A DNA stretch of 64,000 nucleotides from an uncultured Alistipes sp. (GCA_937899895.1 CALBQR010000058.1:43211-107210); one strand, 5' to 3'; shown: positions 1-8,536, numbered from the stretch's first letter. Made by a program: numbers and translations. Notes: generated from the letters alone by a model not told the origin.

Positions 1-194
1 GACTCTCGTACGTTTTCGGACTGTATAACGACAATCGTCGATGTGCAGGCAAGCATTGCTCCCATATAGCTTGATGCGTGAAAACGGCCCGTAATATGTG
101 CGCCAACGGCGTACGCAACCACAATCGCAATGCAATGAAGTGCGATTTGTGATATAGAGATGCGCTTTAATGCTTTGTGTAATGACTTGCTCAT
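1..194 (-). CDS. Partial FUSC/ArAE-like membrane protein (N-terminus only)
   Basis: The ATG is at 194-192 and the frame stays open to the window edge, giving about 64 residues. The visible part begins with a short basic stretch (MSKSLHKALKRIS), then a hydrophobic helix (IALHCIAIVVAYAVGA, about residues 17-32). After a short loop comes a second hydrophobic run with GAMLACTSTIVVIQ. A first helix, a loop and a helix ending in a 'VVIQ' pattern is typical of FUSC / aromatic acid exporter-like membrane proteins. With only two helices visible this is a suggestion. The C-terminal part, which would settle the family, lies outside the window. Confidence 0.45.
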   Translation of the reverse strand, partial: MSKSLHKALKRISISQIALHCIAIVVAYAVGAHITGRFHASSYMGAMLACTSTIVVIQSENVRE

Positions 195-288
195 TGCGGC
201 CGAAGTTATGTTTATAACACTTTTTCGGTCGGCAAACTGCAATAAGCGCACCGAAGCGACTTATTGGTTATCGTAAAACGGGATGGTG

Positions 289-1284
289 TTAGCGCTTTTT
301 CTCGGTCGGAGTAATCTCAATTTGATCAAGCAGCAGATCAAGATCGGCATACTTTGTCTTATAATCGTATGTCAGACGAGTGGGGCAGAGCGCAGGAACT
401 TTGCTCTTCTTTGACGGCATATATGCTCGCAGATTGGCCTCTATCTGTTTGAGGATAGAGGCGTTACGATCATATATGAGAATTGAAACAGCCGTTACGC
501 TTTTTGTTGCGACATCGACCGTTGCAATGATCTGTGTCGCTTTCGATGCCAACATCGGGAATGAGATTCGATAGTATTGTGTTTGGCCGTCGGTACTTTG
601 TCCGAGAAATGCGTAGTCGGGACGATATTTGTAAAAATGGCGATTGTGCCCGATTGCTGCGACGGCAAAATTCAACTCCGAAAGAGCGTAGTGGAGCGAC
701 TCGTCAAGTTTGTGAAATGTGCTTTGTGCGCTATCTTCGGTCGCATTACGCTGAATGGGCAGGTGAAACCATCCCTCGGAACGAAAATAGGCGAGTTCCT
801 TGCTATCGACCAGATTTTCAGCCTCGATTGTGCCCTCGGAGTGGAACTTCATATAGTTGAAATCGAAATGGGCTGTCATTTTGCAATTAAAATCCATTGC
901 CGTCGATTCGCCTGCGCACTCTTCGAACATCGCACGTGCCTGATCCGATGTGCGATCGACATCTGTGTCGGCGATGATCTTATCATCAATTTTTAAGATA
1001 TACTCAATCGAGCCACTCTGCATCGCCTCATTACCTACTTCGCGTTCGAGAGTTTGATAGCCGATAGCGTGCGCTGCGAGCTTATATTCGGGGCGGATGC
1101 GGCGGAAGTCGATATCAACCACGCCATCGATATCGGTAACGGCTCTCGGTGCCCCTTCAATGGTGATAATCGCATACGAAATGGGCATTCGCATCTCATT
1201 TACAACGCGAATATTGAAATCCTGTCCAAAGGCGTTGAGTGCAGTAGCGAGTACCAATGTGAGTAGTGTGGCAATTCGTTTCAT
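289..1284 (-). CDS. Exported protein with carboxypeptidase-regulatory-like N-terminal domain
   Basis: 331 residues. A signal peptide is clear (MKRIATLLTLVLATALNAFG, cleavage near residue 20). Residues about 22-90 have the pattern of a CarboxypepD_reg-like beta-sandwich: 'RVVNEMRMPISYAIITIEGA' followed by 'TDIDGVVDIDF'. Proteins with this domain in Bacteroidota are usually periplasmic or outer-membrane-associated. The remaining 240 residues match nothing I recognise. There is no TonB plug or barrel, so this is not a TonB-dependent receptor. It is a single gene with its own -7 box at 1309-1316. The function is unknown. Confidence 0.7.
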   Translation of the reverse strand: MKRIATLLTLVLATALNAFGQDFNIRVVNEMRMPISYAIITIEGAPRAVTDIDGVVDIDFRRIRPEYKLAAHAIGYQTLEREVGNEAMQSGSIEYILKIDDKIIADTDVDRTSDQARAMFEECAGESTAMDFNCKMTAHFDFNYMKFHSEGTIEAENLVDSKELAYFRSEGWFHLPIQRNATEDSAQSTFHKLDESLHYALSELNFAVAAIGHNRHFYKYRPDYAFLGQSTDGQTQYYRISFPMLASKATQIIATVDVATKSVTAVSILIYDRNASILKQIEANLRAYMPSKKSKVPALCPTRLTYDYKTKYADLDLLLDQIEITPTEKKR

Positions 1285-1308
1285 TGCTTGTGTCGTTTTG
1301 TTGTTTTA

Positions 1309-1316
1309 CAAAGATA
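1309..1316 (-). promoter_or_regulatory. Sigma-ABfr -7 box (TATCTTTG) for the exported protein
   Basis: On the minus strand TATCTTTG lies 25 bases upstream of the ATG at 1284. It matches the Bacteroidetes -7 consensus TAnnTTTG exactly. Confidence 0.6.
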
Positions 1317-1335
1317 TGACAAATATTATAAATAA

Positions 1336-1369
1336 AAACGGATGCCTCTTTCAAAAAAGACATCCGTTT
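1336..1369 (-). terminator. Intrinsic terminator after manA
   Basis: The inverted repeat AAACGGATG / CATCCGTTT is followed on the minus strand by a T-rich tail. It lies just beyond the manA stop codon. Confidence 0.75.
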
Positions 1370-1390
1370 AATACAGCTCGTTAAGAGGTG

Positions 1391-2365
1391 CTATTCAAGA
1401 AAGACCTCCAATATGCGGCCCTTGCCGGTTATTGTAACTTCGTTCAACTCGGCGGGAATCAGTACCAATTCACCTGCATTGATCTTCTCCGAGCCGCCAT
1501 CGGTTGAGATTGTGAAATCACCTTCGGCAGCGATATAGACTGCAAAAGAGTCAAATTTTGCAAGGTCGCGGACATACTCACCATCAATTGCTATCAGATT
1601 GGTATTGAAGTGATCACGCTTGATCAACTCAACCGAAGAATTAACTTCGGGAGTCTTGGTGAGTACATACTCATCTTCGCTCTCGAAATCAATAGCATCT
1701 ATTGCTAAAGCGGTATGTAATTCGCGCGGACGACCTTCCGAGTCGACGCGATCCCAATCATAAACACGATAGGTAATATCGGATGCCTGCTGAATCTCGA
1801 TCAGTTCGATCCCCTTTCCGATAGTGTGAATCGTTCCGGAGGGGATAAAATAGACGTCGCCACGCTTAACCTCATATCGATTAAGTAGTTCGGGCAGGCG
1901 GTTGGTTACAACTGCATCAATAAACTCCTCACGCGAAACGGGGCGTTTGAAGCCGATATATAATTCGGCTCCCTCACTGCAATTAGTGATATACCACATC
2001 TCGCTTTTGCCATATGAGTTATGACGCTCGGCGGCCAGCTCATCGTCAGGATGTACCTGAATAGATAGGGTGTCTTGCGCATCCAAGGTCTTGAACAGCA
2101 GAGGAAAGACAACGCCAAAACGCTCGAAAATCTTCTCGCCGACCAAATCACCCATATAGACTTCGATCAACTCCTCGATGTTGTTACCCTTGAGCATTCC
2201 GTTGGTAACCACCGAGAGGTCGCCACGAATGCCCGATAAATCCCAACTTTCGCCATATTGGCGACTACGGTCAATACGCAACCCTTTGCCCTTCTGGGCA
2301 ATGAGCGTAGAGCCTCCCCAAATGCGAGGCTTCAAACGAGGGCGGAATTTTAACGGATATAGCAT
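1391..2365 (-). CDS. manA: Mannose-6-phosphate isomerase, class I
   Basis: 324 residues, the short bacterial form of type I phosphomannose isomerase, which interconverts fructose-6-phosphate and mannose-6-phosphate. The Zn ligands can be placed: Gln103 and His105 in QVHPDD, Glu122 in KSEMWYI, and His180 in GTIHTIG. The usual 'DITYRVYDWDR' segment follows at about 196-206. The product feeds GDP-mannose and glycan synthesis in the cytoplasm. It is the last gene of a minus-strand run nspC - cysteate synthase - manA with gaps of about 40 bases, and a terminator follows at 1336-1369. No direct metabolic link to its upstream neighbours is evident. Confidence 0.92.
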   Translation of the reverse strand: MLYPLKFRPRLKPRIWGGSTLIAQKGKGLRIDRSRQYGESWDLSGIRGDLSVVTNGMLKGNNIEELIEVYMGDLVGEKIFERFGVVFPLLFKTLDAQDTLSIQVHPDDELAAERHNSYGKSEMWYITNCSEGAELYIGFKRPVSREEFIDAVVTNRLPELLNRYEVKRGDVYFIPSGTIHTIGKGIELIEIQQASDITYRVYDWDRVDSEGRPRELHTALAIDAIDFESEDEYVLTKTPEVNSSVELIKRDHFNTNLIAIDGEYVRDLAKFDSFAVYIAAEGDFTISTDGGSEKINAGELVLIPAELNEVTITGKGRILEVFLE

Positions 2366-2406
2366 CGTTAAAAATGTGTGTTAAATTAAGTTTGTCTCTT
2401 TTTCTA

Positions 2407-3699
2407 CTACTCAAACATAGCTTCTACTTTCGCGATCACATCAGCCTCGTCGGGGGTAAGTGAGAAGACGTGAGTGGGCCTCAAATGCCACAACTCCTTG
2501 CCCTCTTGTGCTTTGCGCTCGCCTCCGCCAGTGATGTTCAGCATAACGATCTTCTCCTTATCAACCTTGCCGTCAGCAATAGCCTTGATAAGTGATGCCG
2601 TTGCAACTGCGGCAGCCGAATAGATATCGCAACCTTCGGTCTGCTCGAATAGCTCGGCAGCCTTCTTTGCGGCAGCATTGGTTATAGCAAAGATCTCGCC
2701 ATCAGTATCTTTCAGTGCATCGTACAGACCGCCGATAATGCCATAGGGCGGCTTGCGGTTCGAGAGAACCTTTGCATTGATAATCTCTGCATCACGACGA
2801 GCCTTATTGTCATCGTAAGGCAACATCTCGCGCGAATCAACTCTCCACGCATCAAACATCGGCACGAAAGGAGCATTCTGCGATACCATCAGTTTGGTTT
2901 TGGTCGTGCCGAAACGGCCGTCTGCGATGAGTCGCATATTTGCCTCCCAAGCAGCGATTGCACCGGTACCACTACCAACAGCCTGGAAATAGTAGTCGGG
3001 GATCTGACCAATGGTAGTTGTTGCCGACAGCATTGTCGTTGCCATACCGTCGCGGCGAGCGATATTCTTTGCGCCACCCTCGGCATAGAACTTCTTTGAT
3101 TTCAAAGCGAGGTTACTCAAATGGATAGCATCGAAATAGTCGCCACCATTTTCGCACGAGATCAGTTTGACGCAGGGATTCAGCGGTTTATCAAACCACA
3201 GAGCCGACAGATTATCAGCAGGAACGCTCAACAACAGCGGAATGTTATTGTCCGAGCAAACCTTTGCAAATGCACGTGCGGTGTTACCGGCCGAAGCTAC
3301 AACAAGAATCTTATCGTTTTTGGGATCAATACGACCACATACCGAATATGCCTCGGTCTCCTTAAACGAGCAGGTGCTCATCTTTGCTCCGATAGCGGGG
3401 TTATAACCATTGAAGGTGATATAGAGGTTTTTCAATCCGAGGGCCTCGGCCAAGCCTTTGCTTCGATAGGTAACGGGAGCCGAAGATCCTTCAAGCATAC
3501 GACTGATAGGCAGCCAATCTGCAAATTTATAGATGCCGTAGCTGTTGTCGCGTACCTCAATCTGCTTTTTAGCATAGATAGCGCGTACCAATGAAGGCGA
3601 TTTGCACTCCTTATCATCAAGCACCCAGCCTGTATCCTCGAACTCGCGTCCCGTAGCAACACATTGCAGGGTGTATTCTGTGGGCTTAAATTCTTCCAT
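2407..3699 (-). CDS. Cysteate synthase (threonine-synthase-like PLP enzyme)
   Basis: 430 residues, fold-type II PLP enzyme related to threonine synthase. The PLP lysine is Lys113 in CSFKE, and the phosphate/PLP loop is ASAGNTARAFA (135-145). A Gly-rich ITGGGERKA lies near the C-terminus. The N-terminus has the 'YTLQC...' start and 'GIYKFADWLPI' (about 55-65), which I associate with cysteate synthases and not with true ThrC, which has a different N-terminal domain. Cysteate synthase makes L-cysteate from O-phosphoserine and sulfite. In Alistipes-type bacteria cysteate is the headgroup precursor of sulfonolipids. The alternative is a divergent threonine synthase. Family placement is from recognition of motifs; the sulfonolipid role is inference. 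Confidence 0.72.
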   Translation of the reverse strand: MEEFKPTEYTLQCVATGREFEDTGWVLDDKECKSPSLVRAIYAKKQIEVRDNSYGIYKFADWLPISRMLEGSSAPVTYRSKGLAEALGLKNLYITFNGYNPAIGAKMSTCSFKETEAYSVCGRIDPKNDKILVVASAGNTARAFAKVCSDNNIPLLLSVPADNLSALWFDKPLNPCVKLISCENGGDYFDAIHLSNLALKSKKFYAEGGAKNIARRDGMATTMLSATTTIGQIPDYYFQAVGSGTGAIAAWEANMRLIADGRFGTTKTKLMVSQNAPFVPMFDAWRVDSREMLPYDDNKARRDAEIINAKVLSNRKPPYGIIGGLYDALKDTDGEIFAITNAAAKKAAELFEQTEGCDIYSAAAVATASLIKAIADGKVDKEKIVMLNITGGGERKAQEGKELWHLRPTHVFSLTPDEADVIAKVEAMFE

Positions 3700-3743
3700 T
3701 TCTTTTACTTATTTTATGTTTTATTTAATTATTCTTCAATCTG

Positions 3744-4874
3744 TTACGACATACGATCGCGATAGTCCTCATAGCCAAACGTGCGTACTATGTCAAAGCT
3801 ATCGTCTTCGTGCCAAATGGCAATTGAGGGGTGCTCAACGCCGTTAAACATTGTTGTTTTGACCATCGTGTAGTGGATCATATCTTCAAAAATGATACGA
3901 TCGCCCACCTTCGGATCCTTGTCAAAAGACCAATCGCCATAGAAATCGCCGGCTAAACAACTATTTCCACCCATACGCCATTTGCGCTCATTCTCCGCAG
4001 GGTCGTGTGCTCCGATAATGGCGGGTTTATAAGGCATTTCCAAACAGTCGGGCATATGACACGCGAACGACACATCGAGCATTGCTGTATTAACGCCTCC
4101 ACTCTGAATAACATCCTCGACGGTCGATACCAAATAACCTGTACGCCAAGTAAATGCGCTGCCAGGTTCGAGTATCAGGCGCAGATGCGGATGACGACTG
4201 CGGAAATCATTCAGCACAGAGATTAACTCGTCGCAATCATAATCCTTATGTGTCATCAGGTGGCCACCGCCCATATTGAGCCATTTAATTTGTGGCAAGA
4301 GGTGCCCGAAATGTTTTTCAACAGCCTCCAAAGCCAAACGCAGGTGTTCGGGGCGCGATTCGCAGAGCACGTGGAAATGCAGACCCTCGATGCCTGCGGG
4401 AAGTTCCTGCAACTCATTGGCGCGAATACCAAGACGCGAACCTGCAACGCAGGGGTTGTAAAGGTCGGTTTCAACGGGCGAGTATTCGGGGTTGATTCTC
4501 AAACCGCACGAAATACCACGCAGCAGAGCTTGTGCGCCAAAACGCGTAAACTGGCCGAGAGAGTTGAATGTTATATGGCTGCTGCACTGCAAAATCTCTG
4601 CAAATGAGCGGTCGGTATATGTCGGAGCGTACGTGTGAGCCATTTGGCCATACTTCTCCATCACCAATCGCGCCTCGGCAGCCGACGATGCAGTTGCTCC
4701 GTCAGAGTGCTGGGCGAGGGTGGGGAAGATGCTCCACATTGCGCACGCTTTCAACGCAACAATAATCTCCGCGCCCGTAGCTTTACGGACACGGTCAATA
4801 ATCTCCATATTTTTCGCGAGCAGTTTCTCGTCGAGGACAAAACAGGGAGATGGTAATTTTCGGAAGTCTATCAT
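3744..4874 (-). CDS. nspC: Carboxynorspermidine decarboxylase
   Basis: 376 residues, alanine-racemase-fold PLP decarboxylase. It makes spermidine or norspermidine from the carboxy- precursor, the last step of the carboxyspermidine route. The PLP lysine is Lys42 in VALKAC. Other marks are 'LHFHVLCE' (about 145-152), 'NMGGGH', 'LEPGSAF' (about 236) and the C-terminal 'DVSFACHMPDCLEMPY' with the catalytic Cys, then 'GGNSCLAGD'. It is the first gene of the minus-strand run, 44 bases before the cysteate synthase. The partner carboxynorspermidine dehydrogenase is not in this window. Confidence 0.92.
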   Translation of the reverse strand: MIDFRKLPSPCFVLDEKLLAKNMEIIDRVRKATGAEIIVALKACAMWSIFPTLAQHSDGATASSAAEARLVMEKYGQMAHTYAPTYTDRSFAEILQCSSHITFNSLGQFTRFGAQALLRGISCGLRINPEYSPVETDLYNPCVAGSRLGIRANELQELPAGIEGLHFHVLCESRPEHLRLALEAVEKHFGHLLPQIKWLNMGGGHLMTHKDYDCDELISVLNDFRSRHPHLRLILEPGSAFTWRTGYLVSTVEDVIQSGGVNTAMLDVSFACHMPDCLEMPYKPAIIGAHDPAENERKWRMGGNSCLAGDFYGDWSFDKDPKVGDRIIFEDMIHYTMVKTTMFNGVEHPSIAIWHEDDSFDIVRTFGYEDYRDRMS

Positions 4875-4901
4875 CAGCCGAACTTGTCATTAAATATTAT
4901 G

Positions 4902-4909
4902 CAAAAATA
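4902..4909 (-). promoter_or_regulatory. -7 box (TATTTTTG) for nspC operon
   Basis: The minus-strand TATTTTTG fits TAnnTTTG and sits 27 bases upstream of the nspC ATG. Confidence 0.5.
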
Positions 4910-5131
4910 GCAAAATTCGGCTATTTCCCAACCATTTATGACCTAAATAAGTATAAATACCTATATTAATAATTGATATATTGTGAAAGTATCATTGAAA
5001 ACGACCGAGAGATGAGGCCGTTATCCTCCGCTTTGCAAGGGGCTTTTCGTGGGCGATTATTGGGCGAAGCAGGTTATCGGACGAACAGAGATAGTAGGGG
5101 CTATTTGCGCATTGCATCTCCACCTAAATCA

Positions 5132-5173
5132 CCCCAAAAAACAGCGACCGTGATCTTAAAAGATACGGTCGCT
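5132..5173 (-). terminator. rsmD: Intrinsic terminator after rsmD
   Basis: Perfect 9-bp stem AGCGACCGT (5143-5151) / ACGGTCGCT (5165-5173). On the minus strand it is followed by GTTTTTTGGGG. Confidence 0.8.
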
Positions 5174-5203
5174 ATTATTATGATAATCTGTTAGTTACAA
5201 CAA

Positions 5204-5737
5204 TTACCTGCGGAAGAACGCGAACTGCACGCTACCATAGCTGCGTTGCTGCTCGAATAGCGGATGATTGGAGTAATCCTGCCCCTTCGGATGCTCAAAA
5301 ATGAGCAACCCGCCTTCGCGCAAAAGATTGCGTTCAAAGACCAATTTGATGACCTCTTCGCTGCCTTCCAAATCGTATGGTGCGTCAGAGAAAATAATAT
5401 CAAACTGCTTGGGACAGCTCTTCAAATAGAGGAAAACATTTGCGCGAGTGGGATACATCTGCTTGAATCCGAGTTCGGCGGATGTACGCTTAATAAAATT
5501 GTAATGTACAGCATTGACCTCTACCGAAGTAACACTCTTTGCTCCACGCGAACAAAACTCATAGCTGATCGACCCCGTGCCGGCAAAAAGATCCAGCACA
5601 TCACACTCCTCGAAATCGACCATATTGCCCAGCACATTGAACAGATTCTCTTTGGCAAAATCTGTCGTAGGGCGAGCTCGAAGATTGTTGGGCGGATTGA
5701 TGATACGTCCGCGATGTGTTCCGCTAATTATTCGCAT
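5204..5737 (-). CDS. rsmD: 16S rRNA (guanine-966-N2)-methyltransferase
   Basis: 177 residues, SAM-dependent Rossmann methyltransferase that modifies G966 of 16S rRNA in the small subunit. It starts MRIISGTHRGR and has 'RPTTDFAKENLFN', both typical of RsmD. Motif I is VLDLFAGTGSISYEF (47-61). The catalytic motif IV reads SDAPYDL (117-123), where most members have DPPY. The start codon overlaps the end of the DUF3822 gene by 10 bases, suggesting translational coupling. A terminator follows. Confidence 0.9.
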   Translation of the reverse strand: MRIISGTHRGRIINPPNNLRARPTTDFAKENLFNVLGNMVDFEECDVLDLFAGTGSISYEFCSRGAKSVTSVEVNAVHYNFIKRTSAELGFKQMYPTRANVFLYLKSCPKQFDIIFSDAPYDLEGSEEVIKLVFERNLLREGGLLIFEHPKGQDYSNHPLFEQQRSYGSVQFAFFRR

Positions 5738-6318
5738 ACTACCTTCTTGTAATATTTATTCAATGTTTTGGCTGCCTCACGAGCATCGTCGGCAAATCCG
5801 TTTGCACCTTCGATAACGATTTTGAATCGTTTCAGATCAAATCGCTTGTCGATCGAAGCTGCGTAGTATAGAATATCGACCTCCTTCTTCTGCGGCAATA
5901 TCTCTGCCATTCGCAATTTGCTCTCGCTCCATACCTTTATATATATAAGACGCTTGGCCAAATACATCCACACGGTCGGCTCGGTGCATATACGGGTACG
6001 CATAAGTGGAGTAGTAAAGCCGTATTTATCGTCGCCATAAAGTTCCGCAGCCGCCGATATTAATGTGTTAGGGATAGCGATTGCGGCAATGATCTGACGT
6101 TTCTCATCGGCTACAACGGTCGCAGATTCATTCTCTGTAAGATAAATTCCGTTGATCTCTAATATCTTTACAGGATTGATCTCTTCGCATAACTCGAATG
6201 GCATAAGAGCTACGCGATCTGTCAGCACCTCGATTTCGACGAATTGCTCTTTCGACGAGGGTTTCGGCAGATCAGAGCGTGAAAAAGAATGTCCACTCAA
6301 CAAGAGCTGAATGGACAT
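5728..6318 (-). CDS. DUF3822 family protein
   Basis: 196 residues from the ATG at 6318-6316 (MSIQLLLSGHSFS). The reading frame is open further upstream, but that part lies inside the preceding gene and is Ser/Thr/Arg-rich noise, so the inner start is preferred. The sequence has the features of the Bacteroidota-specific DUF3822 family: an actin-like-fold protein encoded next to rsmD, with 'LSGHSFS', 'IIAAIAIPNTLISAA' and 'DILYYAAS'. The biochemical role is unknown. It sits between the membrane-anchored protein upstream and rsmD downstream, overlapping rsmD by 10 bases. Confidence 0.75.
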   Translation of the reverse strand: MSIQLLLSGHSFSRSDLPKPSSKEQFVEIEVLTDRVALMPFELCEEINPVKILEINGIYLTENESATVVADEKRQIIAAIAIPNTLISAAAELYGDDKYGFTTPLMRTRICTEPTVWMYLAKRLIYIKVWSESKLRMAEILPQKKEVDILYYAASIDKRFDLKRFKIVIEGANGFADDAREAAKTLNKYYKKVVCE

Positions 6319-6340
6319 TCTGTTCGCGGTAGGCGAAGGA

Positions 6341-6973
6341 TTACTCCCAGTTACCTGCCTCATTGTTAGGCTGCTCCAAGTCGCCGACCTTGATGCCGGG
6401 ATACTTGTTGTAGATATTCTTGCACTCGTCAACCAGGTTGATCAACTCCTGACGATACTTAACAGTGTCAAGGAAGAGCTTATAGGGAGCCTTGCAAACC
6501 ATAACGGGAACGGGAACGTTACCTACGGTTACTACGCCTGCGTCCATAATGAACTCGCTCTGGCTACCGGTACCGGGGATGAAGCGGAAGTTGCGTACAT
6601 CCTGCTCGGTGAGCTTCTTGGGCGAGAAGATGGTATCGATAACTGCCATCGAGAACTTCTCAACGTTCTTAATCTTCTTTGCTTTCAGAGCTGCCATTGC
6701 AACCGAGTCATCCTCGTCAACGAGCTTACGCTCCATAACGAGCGAGTCGTTCAGAACGAACTCGATCAGCGAGTCGAAATCAGCGGTGAAGTGCTGGTAC
6801 TTCGACTTGAATGCACGCTGTGCAGCGCGGATGTCCTTAATGCGCTCGATAACGGCAGTTTCCTTGCGGCCCTTTTCAGCCTCAAACTCGATAGGTGTTG
6901 CTACCTGACGGTAAACGACATAAACTAATGCGACGATAACGATCGCAAGAATCAATTGGAGTACTTTTTTCAT
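6341..6973 (-). CDS. Membrane-anchored conserved protein of unknown function
   Basis: 210 residues. One N-terminal transmembrane helix (VLQLILAIVIVALVYVVY, about residues 4-21) is followed by a charged, mostly helical segment (22-80) and a soluble domain. The latter includes 'FSPKKLTEQDVRNFRFIPG' and a short Gly/Val-rich strand region near 145. The topology suggests an inner-membrane anchor with a periplasmic domain. It precedes DUF3822 by 22 bases, so the run of three genes to rsmD probably forms an operon. I do not recognise the family. Confidence 0.75.
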   Translation of the reverse strand: MKKVLQLILAIVIVALVYVVYRQVATPIEFEAEKGRKETAVIERIKDIRAAQRAFKSKYQHFTADFDSLIEFVLNDSLVMERKLVDEDDSVAMAALKAKKIKNVEKFSMAVIDTIFSPKKLTEQDVRNFRFIPGTGSQSEFIMDAGVVTVGNVPVPVMVCKAPYKLFLDTVKYRQELINLVDECKNIYNKYPGIKVGDLEQPNNEAGNWE

Positions 6974-7045
6974 TTGTTGTTATAATTTATTAAGTTTGTA
7001 CAAAATTTTTGACACGTGCCACCAGCTTAATTTTTGATTAAAAAT

Positions 7046-8476
7046 ATGCTTAACACACATATCGCGACCCAAATTTACGCAAATTTTAGTTTTGTACCAA
7101 CTTTTGGGCAAAAAAAAATCGTAGAAAAATTCTCCGATTTCATTTGTGATGCCGATTTCAACCGCATTTTGATCATTAACGGATACGCGGGAACAGGTAA
7201 AACATCGCTGGTCGCGGCTTTTGTGTCTGCTCTCAAAGAACTGAATATCAAACCGATACTACTCGCTCCTACTGGTCGCGCAGCAAAAGTTCTTGCCGGA
7301 TACGCCTCGCAACCGGCCCAAACGGTCCATAAAAGAATTTATCGACAGAATAGCACAACTTCTTACGAATCACGCTTCTCTCTGGCCCCAAATAAGGAGC
7401 ACGACGCCTGTTTCATCGTAGATGAAGCCTCGATGCTCTCGAACTTTTCGCGCGAGGAATCTATCTTTGGAACGGGTAATCTGATTGGCGATTTGGTGCA
7501 GTTTGTTCGCAATGGCAAACGTTGTCGTTTGATATTGGTGGGGGATAGTGCCCAGCTGCCGCCAATCGGCGACGAACGCAGCCCTGCACTCGATCCCGAT
7601 TATATGTCGGCGTATGGCGATGTGGAGTACTGCACGCTTGATGAGGTGGTGCGTCAGCAGATGGATTCGGGTATTCTGTTCAATGCTACGCTGACACGTT
7701 GTATGCTCGAAAAAGGGATCTATGAACCACCCCGTTTCGATATGTCGTTTGCAGATTTCGAGGCTATTTCGGGTATGGAGTTTATGGAAAAACTCGAAGA
7801 GTGTTATTCGCGTTACGGTAAGGATGAAACCATCGTTATCACTCGCTCCAATAAGCGGGCAAATCGTTTCAATGCGGGTATTCGTCGGCAGGTGCTCTAT
7901 GCCGAAGAGGAGATTGAGAGTGGTGATATGATGATGGTGGTGAAAAATAATTATCATTTTACCGAACGCGAGGAGGATTGCAAAATCGACTTCATCGCCA
8001 ATGGTGATATTGTTCGCCTGCGTCGTCTGCGACGTTTTGAGGAGCTATATGGATTCCATTTTGCCGAAGCGGTGCTCCAACTTATTGATTATTACGGTTA
8101 TGAGCTCGAATGTAAGGTGTTGCTCGATACGGTTAGCTCCGAGTCGCCCTCGCTCACGCGCGAGGAGAGTTCGCGCTTGTTTTATGCCGTAGAGGAGGAC
8201 TATAAGGATATCCGCAGCAAGGCCAAACGCTATAAGGAGATTATGGAATCACCTTATTATAATGCCGTGCAAATCAAATTTGCATACGCCGTAACTTGCC
8301 ATAAAGCACAGGGCGGACAGTGGAGTGCAGTGTTTATTGATCGAATGTTGTTTGGCGATGAACCGATGACTCGTGATCTGATGCGCTGGCTCTATACGGC
8401 ACTTACACGAGCCACCGAGAAGGTCTATCTGGTCAATTTCGACGAGAAATTTGTAGGGGAGCGTGAAGATTTTTAA
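7046..8476 (+). CDS. Compact RecD-like SF1B DNA helicase
   Basis: 476 residues from the ATG at 7046; a TTG four codons earlier is less likely. SF1 helicase motifs appear in order: Walker A GYAGTGKT (46-53), motif Ia 'LLAPTGRAAKVL', Walker B 'FIVDEASML', motif III 'GDSAQLPPIG', motif IV 'ITRSNKRANRFN', motif V 'VTCHKAQGGQW' and motif VI 'WLYTALTRAT'. This is the ATPase core of the RecD/Pif1-like group without the long N-terminal region of RecD2 (over 700 residues). It probably unwinds DNA 5'-3' in repair. Monocistronic and divergent from the 6341-6973 gene. Confidence 0.82.
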   Translation: MLNTHIATQIYANFSFVPTFGQKKIVEKFSDFICDADFNRILIINGYAGTGKTSLVAAFVSALKELNIKPILLAPTGRAAKVLAGYASQPAQTVHKRIYRQNSTTSYESRFSLAPNKEHDACFIVDEASMLSNFSREESIFGTGNLIGDLVQFVRNGKRCRLILVGDSAQLPPIGDERSPALDPDYMSAYGDVEYCTLDEVVRQQMDSGILFNATLTRCMLEKGIYEPPRFDMSFADFEAISGMEFMEKLEECYSRYGKDETIVITRSNKRANRFNAGIRRQVLYAEEEIESGDMMMVVKNNYHFTEREEDCKIDFIANGDIVRLRRLRRFEELYGFHFAEAVLQLIDYYGYELECKVLLDTVSSESPSLTREESSRLFYAVEEDYKDIRSKAKRYKEIMESPYYNAVQIKFAYAVTCHKAQGGQWSAVFIDRMLFGDEPMTRDLMRWLYTALTRATEKVYLVNFDEKFVGEREDF

Positions 8477-8528
8477 TAATATTCGTGAAATAATTGTACT
8501 ATGTGTTGCATAGTAATAGAAAAATTTA

Positions 8529-8536
8529 TAGATTTG
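8529..8536 (+). promoter_or_regulatory. -7 box (TAGATTTG) for GIN-domain gene
   Basis: TAGATTTG matches TAnnTTTG, and TTG at 8506-8508 lies 20 bases upstream as the -33 element. The start codon is at 8592. Confidence 0.55.

Larger units (their letters stand above)
4875..5203. other. Intergenic region between nspC and rsmD
   Basis: 329 bases without a credible gene. It holds the nspC -7 box (4902-4909) and the rsmD terminator (5131-5173). The stretch 5000-5130 is less AT-rich than the flanks but has no ORF with gene-like composition and no strong hairpin that I can see. Confidence 0.6.

Noticed and set aside
7034..7045. TTG start for the RecD-like helicase
   Set aside because: An ATG four codons later is available and more likely.
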